Of a DNA stretch of 64,000 nucleotides, positions 60,820 to 64,000 are shown piece after piece. The notes under the pieces are model-generated. The model did no database searches. It was not told the DNA's origin and worked only from the letters and a program-made list of their open reading frames with translations. How positions within the stretch are numbered: the first letter of the stretch is position 1; every line of letters begins with the position of its first letter. A program made the position numbers and the translations under genes. The stretch spans positions 1-64,000 of the forward strand of contig NZ_FMYB01000019.1 in the NCBI RefSeq assembly GCF_900104155.1. The letters run 5' to 3'. Source of the DNA: Butyrivibrio sp. INlla16. GTDB taxonomy: Bacteria > Bacillota > Clostridia > Lachnospirales > Lachnospiraceae.

Positions 60820-61617
60820 ATGAGTCTAAACAAAAAAGTAATTACACTTGAAAATGCCTCAAAGGTATATGATGGTAAGTATGTGATAAATAATATTTCA
60901 CATGAATTTGCCAAAGGAGAATCCATAGCATTATGTGGACATAATGGATGTGGCAAAAGTACAATGCTTAAGCTATTAGCTAGCATTGTTTCGTTAAGCT
61001 CTGGGAAAATAGTGTATCAAAAGAAACTTAAATTCGCTTATGTACCTGAAAAGTTTCCAGGTATGGAAATATCAATGATTGATTATCTTCAAGGCATTGC
61101 CAGGATAGAAAGAGTGGATTTTTCGCTAGTGAATGAACTGATCAGTGAATTCTACTTGGAATCCATGATCAAAACAAGATTAAACAAACTATCAAAGGGA
61201 AGCCTTCAAAAAGTAGGAGTTATTCAGGCTATTCTTGCACCGCGGGATGTGATTTTTCTTGATGAACCTCTTTCAGGTCAGGATGCAGACTCTCAGAAAC
61301 GGTTTATAACAAAAATGAATGAATTGAGGAACAAGGGAGTTACGATCTTCATGGCTTGTCATGAGAAGATGCTGATAAATGAGTTGTCTGACAAGGTCTA
61401 TACGATAGATAAAGGAAAACTCATGGAAGTAAAGAACCCAGGAGAGTTACAATATTTGGTCTATGTTAGAAAATGCCCCAAGTTACAAGCTTGGCTTGGC
61501 ATGAAAAGTAATGGTGATAGGTATGAAATTACGGTAAAGGAAGCAGTGTTAAAGGAAATGGTGCTAAAACTATACGATGAGGGTTGGGAAATTGTTGGGA
61601 TTGAGAAACTTGATTGA
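60820..61617 (+). CDS. ABC transporter ATP-binding protein
   Basis: A 265-residue ATPase: Walker A GHNGCGKST (about 40), signature LSKGSLQKVGV, Walker B VIFLDEPLSGQD and the switch His in MACHEK. The signature is LSKGS rather than LSGGQ, as in several small exporters and antibiotic-type ABC proteins. Its 3' end overlaps the membrane protein gene by 41 bases if ATG 61577 is used. The ribosome site is weak. Confidence 0.87.
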   Translation: MSLNKKVITLENASKVYDGKYVINNISHEFAKGESIALCGHNGCGKSTMLKLLASIVSLSSGKIVYQKKLKFAYVPEKFPGMEISMIDYLQGIARIERVDFSLVNELISEFYLESMIKTRLNKLSKGSLQKVGVIQAILAPRDVIFLDEPLSGQDADSQKRFITKMNELRNKGVTIFMACHEKMLINELSDKVYTIDKGKLMEVKNPGELQYLVYVRKCPKLQAWLGMKSNGDRYEITVKEAVLKEMVLKLYDEGWEIVGIEKLD

Positions 61618-62332
61618 AATATATAGATTAAGGTTAAAAATGCTGAAGAAAAGCTCTACATTAACGATTCCTACAGTTGTCACTCTGATTTTTCTCGGAG
61701 TAATGTATTCTGTAGCACCGTATGGTATATGTAGTAGTTTTTTACTGTCTGCGCTTTTCATATACTTTATATGTCTGTTTCTGTCTATATACTTGAATGG
61801 TGGAGAGAATGATATATATGAAGAAACGCTATTCCTGCATTGTTTGGACATTCATAGCTATTACTTTTCGCGCGAACTGTTATTAATTACATTGGATTTA
61901 TGCTATACACTTGTGCTGACATTAGTGCCTACGATATTGTTTTTGATGGATAATGGCAGTTTTAACAGGCAGATGGAACTTGCAGATATTGCATGTGGAG
62001 GGGTACATATTTTCATGTGTGGACTCGGGGGTATGATGACAGGAGATTTTTTTCACCCAAGAATTTTTAGAAAGAGAAGGGATGCGATAATAGGAGCAAT
62101 AGCGATTTCCATGCTTGCAGTCTCTAAGGAGGGACTTATTGATTGTTCATCAGCATTTAGTATTTTGAACTTTATACTCCCGCCTATCACTGATGGGCTC
62201 AAATCTGTGGGAAGCAATAGTTATTTTGAACCAAGAGAGATGTTGCTGATATGTATGCACTTGGCGGTTTATTGTTTACTAATTATGATAGTAAAAATAA
62301 AAATGTTAGAAAAGAAAAAGTTCAGATATTAG
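61577..62332 (+). CDS. ABC transporter membrane subunit (putative)
   Basis: A 251-residue protein with about six membrane segments (near 30-48, 50-72, 100-122, 135-155, 170-190 and 225-245). There is no family motif I can name, but pairing with the ATPase gene and the six-segment plan suggest an ABC-2-type exporter. Base composition is more AT-rich than in region 1. The start is unsure: ATG 61577 lies inside the ATPase gene, and TTG codons at 61592-61601 are alternatives. Confidence 0.7.
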   Translation: MRVGKLLGLRNLIEIYRLRLKMLKKSSTLTIPTVVTLIFLGVMYSVAPYGICSSFLLSALFIYFICLFLSIYLNGGENDIYEETLFLHCLDIHSYYFSRELLLITLDLCYTLVLTLVPTILFLMDNGSFNRQMELADIACGGVHIFMCGLGGMMTGDFFHPRIFRKRRDAIIGAIAISMLAVSKEGLIDCSSAFSILNFILPPITDGLKSVGSNSYFEPREMLLICMHLAVYCLLIMIVKIKMLEKKKFRY

Positions 62333-62379
62333 TATGTAGATTGCTTTAACACAATTGATGATAAGTTGATAGTTGATAA

Positions 62380-62502
62380 GATATATTTTATGTCAAAGAG
62401 TTCGAGCCCATGTATGATACAGTACGTGCAAATATCTGAAGCAAGTTACCGGGGATTGTAGCTAACACAATCATGAATTACAATGAGAATGGTGAGTTCT
62501 AA
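62380..62502 (+). pseudogene. Gene remnant between the ABC pair and the AIM24 gene
   Basis: One frame reads DIFYVKEFEPMYDTVRANI, stop, SKLPGIVANTIMNYNENGEF, stop. The continuity across the stop suggests the decayed end of a gene. I do not recognise it. The rest of 62333-62560 is AT-rich with no other gene visible. Confidence 0.35.
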
Positions 62503-62560
62503 AAGAATAATTTTAAGAAACTTATTTTTTTAAACATATATTTTAAAAGGAGGTTACTAA

Positions 62561-63238
62561 ATGAATTGTGAAATTAAAGGTGGAAACTTTCCGGTAGCTA
62601 TTTGCAAGATGGAAGCTGGAGACGCTATCATGTGTGAAACAGGCGCTATGTCCTGGCTCAGTGGCGGCGTTAAGATGGAAACAAATACCGGTGGCGGACT
62701 TGGCAAGATGATCGGCCGTGCATTTTCAGGCGAGTCTCTGTTTATGAACCGCTATGTAGCTGATAGCCCCGGCATACTTGCACTTGGCGCATGTTCACCC
62801 GGTGAGATCCGACAGATCGATGTTACAGGTAAGTCAATCGTTGTTCAGAAGGGTTCCTTCCTTGCAATGGATGAAGGCGTAAACCTTGATATCTTCTTCC
62901 AGAAGAAGATCGGGTCCGGCTTATTCGGTGGTGAAGGATTCATCATGAACAAGCTTTCAGGAAACGGTAAGGCTCTTATTGAAATCGATGGTGGCGCTGT
63001 AGAGTATGATCTTGCTGCAGGCGAGAAGATGACAATTGACACTGGTTACCTGGTAATGTGCGATGATACTGTATCTATAGACATCGTTATGATTAAAGGA
63101 ATCGGCAACGTTCTCTTCGGTGGTGAAGGTCTCTTCAATACAGTAGTTACAGGCCCCGGTCATGTAGTTCTTCAGACTCAGCCGCTCCTTCAGTTTGCAT
63201 CAACACTGGCAGAAATGCTTCATTTAAACAAGAAGTAA
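62561..63238 (+). CDS. AIM24 family protein (DUF124)
   Basis: A 225-residue all-beta protein with the family pattern EAGDAIMCETGAMSWLSGGV, AFSGESLFMNRY and NVLFGGEGLFNTVVTGPG. The fold is a double-stranded beta-helix barrel; the bacterial role is not established. AAAGGAGGT precedes the ATG. Codon use (many CTT, GTT, GCA) returns to that of the core region. Confidence 0.9.
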   Translation: MNCEIKGGNFPVAICKMEAGDAIMCETGAMSWLSGGVKMETNTGGGLGKMIGRAFSGESLFMNRYVADSPGILALGACSPGEIRQIDVTGKSIVVQKGSFLAMDEGVNLDIFFQKKIGSGLFGGEGFIMNKLSGNGKALIEIDGGAVEYDLAAGEKMTIDTGYLVMCDDTVSIDIVMIKGIGNVLFGGEGLFNTVVTGPGHVVLQTQPLLQFASTLAEMLHLNKK

Positions 63239-63302
63239 GGCAAGATATATGTCGCGAATAAAGTTTCCGTGATTGAAGTGTTAGATATAAGGAGAGGTTA
63301 TA

Positions 63303-64000
63303 GTGATTAACATTAACACGGTTAAGGCAAGCGATTTTTCAATGGATTATTTCAAGTTCGGAGCCGGACCGCGCAATATGGTGATCTTGCCGGGACTTAG
63401 TGTTCAGAGCGTTATGGGGTCAGCCGATGCTGTGGCAGATGCCTTCACTATGGCAGTCAATGATTTTACAGTCTACACCATTGACAGGAGAAAAGAATTA
63501 CCGCCGGAATACAGCGTTTACGATATGGCAAGGGATACCGCTGAAGTCATAAAACAGCTGGGGCTTTCCGATATTTATCTGTTCGGAGCATCTCAGGGCG
63601 GAATGATAGCCATGACAATTGCCATAGAGTACCCTGAGCTTGTCAAAAAACTGGCGCTTGCTTCCACATCCTCACATGTTACCGATGAGCAATTTGAATC
63701 CCTGAATAAATGGATAGAGCTTGCGAAAAAAGGTGACAAGGAAGGACTTTATCTATACTTTGGAAAGATGGTCTATCCTCCTGCAGTATTTGAGCAATTC
63801 AGGGATTATTTCATTAATTCCGCTAAGACCGTTACAGACGATGAACTTCGAAGATTCATCATAATTGCAAACGGTGCAAAGAATTTTAATGTCACTGACA
63901 GGCTCAAAGATATCAGGTGTCCTGTTATGACAACCGGCACCTTTGAAGATGAGGTTCTTGATTCTGACGCCACAATGGAAATTGCGGAGCAGCTGGATGA
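63303..64000 (+). CDS. Alpha/beta hydrolase (partial, runs off the right edge)
   Basis: At least 232 residues from GTG 63303, with GGAGAGG upstream. The fold features are VILPGLSVQSVMG (oxyanion side), the nucleophile elbow LFGASQGGMIAM with Ser in GASQGG, and the late strand CPVMTTGTFEDEVLD with the likely catalytic Asp. The catalytic His would lie beyond the window. Substrate unknown. Confidence 0.85.
   Translation, partial: MININTVKASDFSMDYFKFGAGPRNMVILPGLSVQSVMGSADAVADAFTMAVNDFTVYTIDRRKELPPEYSVYDMARDTAEVIKQLGLSDIYLFGASQGGMIAMTIAIEYPELVKKLALASTSSHVTDEQFESLNKWIELAKKGDKEGLYLYFGKMVYPPAVFEQFRDYFINSAKTVTDDELRRFIIIANGAKNFNVTDRLKDIRCPVMTTGTFEDEVLDSDATMEIAEQLD

Noticed and set aside
1-64000. tRNA, rRNA and known riboswitch elements
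   Set aside because: I looked for tRNA-like CCA-stem patterns, T-box leaders and common riboswitch cores in the gaps between genes and saw none that I could support by eye.

Overview
The window is low-to-moderate GC Firmicutes DNA with strong Shine-Dalgarno sites. Gene content and order (asp23-nusB-xseA-xseB-ispA-dxs-tlyA-nadK-argR-recN, DUF1836 next to pcrA, an RlmD with a C-terminal extension) fit a Clostridia of the Lachnospiraceae, probably near Butyrivibrio/Pseudobutyrivibrio. The family assignment is inference from gene style; no 16S gene is present.

Region 1 (1-26.6 kb) is core chromosome: a transposase tail, rpsO, pnp, deoB, a complete ECF transporter (S, fused double ATPase, T), prfC, a transglutaminase-like lipoprotein, an MscS-type membrane protein, the nusB-to-recN operon, pcrA and rlmD. 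Four copies of a double-hairpin repeat are scattered here, all in the same orientation; one supplies the ribosome-binding region of dxs.

Region 2 (26.6-50.3 kb) is a large secretion and signalling locus and the most interesting part. A SpoIIE-type phosphatase faces away from a long plus-strand array: a short HlyD-like protein, two NHLM-type ABC exporters (one with a C39 double-glycine peptidase), a STAS protein and an RsbW-like ATPase, a LytTR regulator with its DUF3021 membrane partner, a response regulator, an Hpt protein and two hybrid histidine kinases. It also holds a lipoprotein, an M50-like membrane protein, and eight small proteins that share a double-glycine leader but carry 60-80 residue folded-looking (OB/SH3-like) cores. 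Three promoters carry the same tandem box (ACCGAATAGACAT) with exactly 21 bp between boxes and exactly 40 bp from box 2 to the -10. This argues that the LytTR protein switches on the exporter, a lipoprotein/kinase unit and the peptide cluster together. The locus ends with a STAND NTPase with TPR-like repeats.

Region 3 (50.3-57.7 kb) is mobilisable-element DNA: 11-bp iterons, ParM/ParR-like genes, an RSF1010/MOBQ-type oriT beside a MobA/MobL relaxase, a self-regulated HTH gene and a large serine recombinase broken by one stop codon and one frameshift. The last 70 codons of the recombinase closely match the end of rlmD, so the two copies bracket about 31 kb that may once have been one element.

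Region 4 (57.7-62.5 kb) is a patchwork of accessory genes and remnants: TetR with two palindromic operators, a GNAT fragment, a CAT-like acetyltransferase, two fused gene fragments, a GyrI-like protein and an ABC ATPase/permease pair. Ordinary genes (AIM24 family, alpha/beta hydrolase) resume from 62.5 kb.
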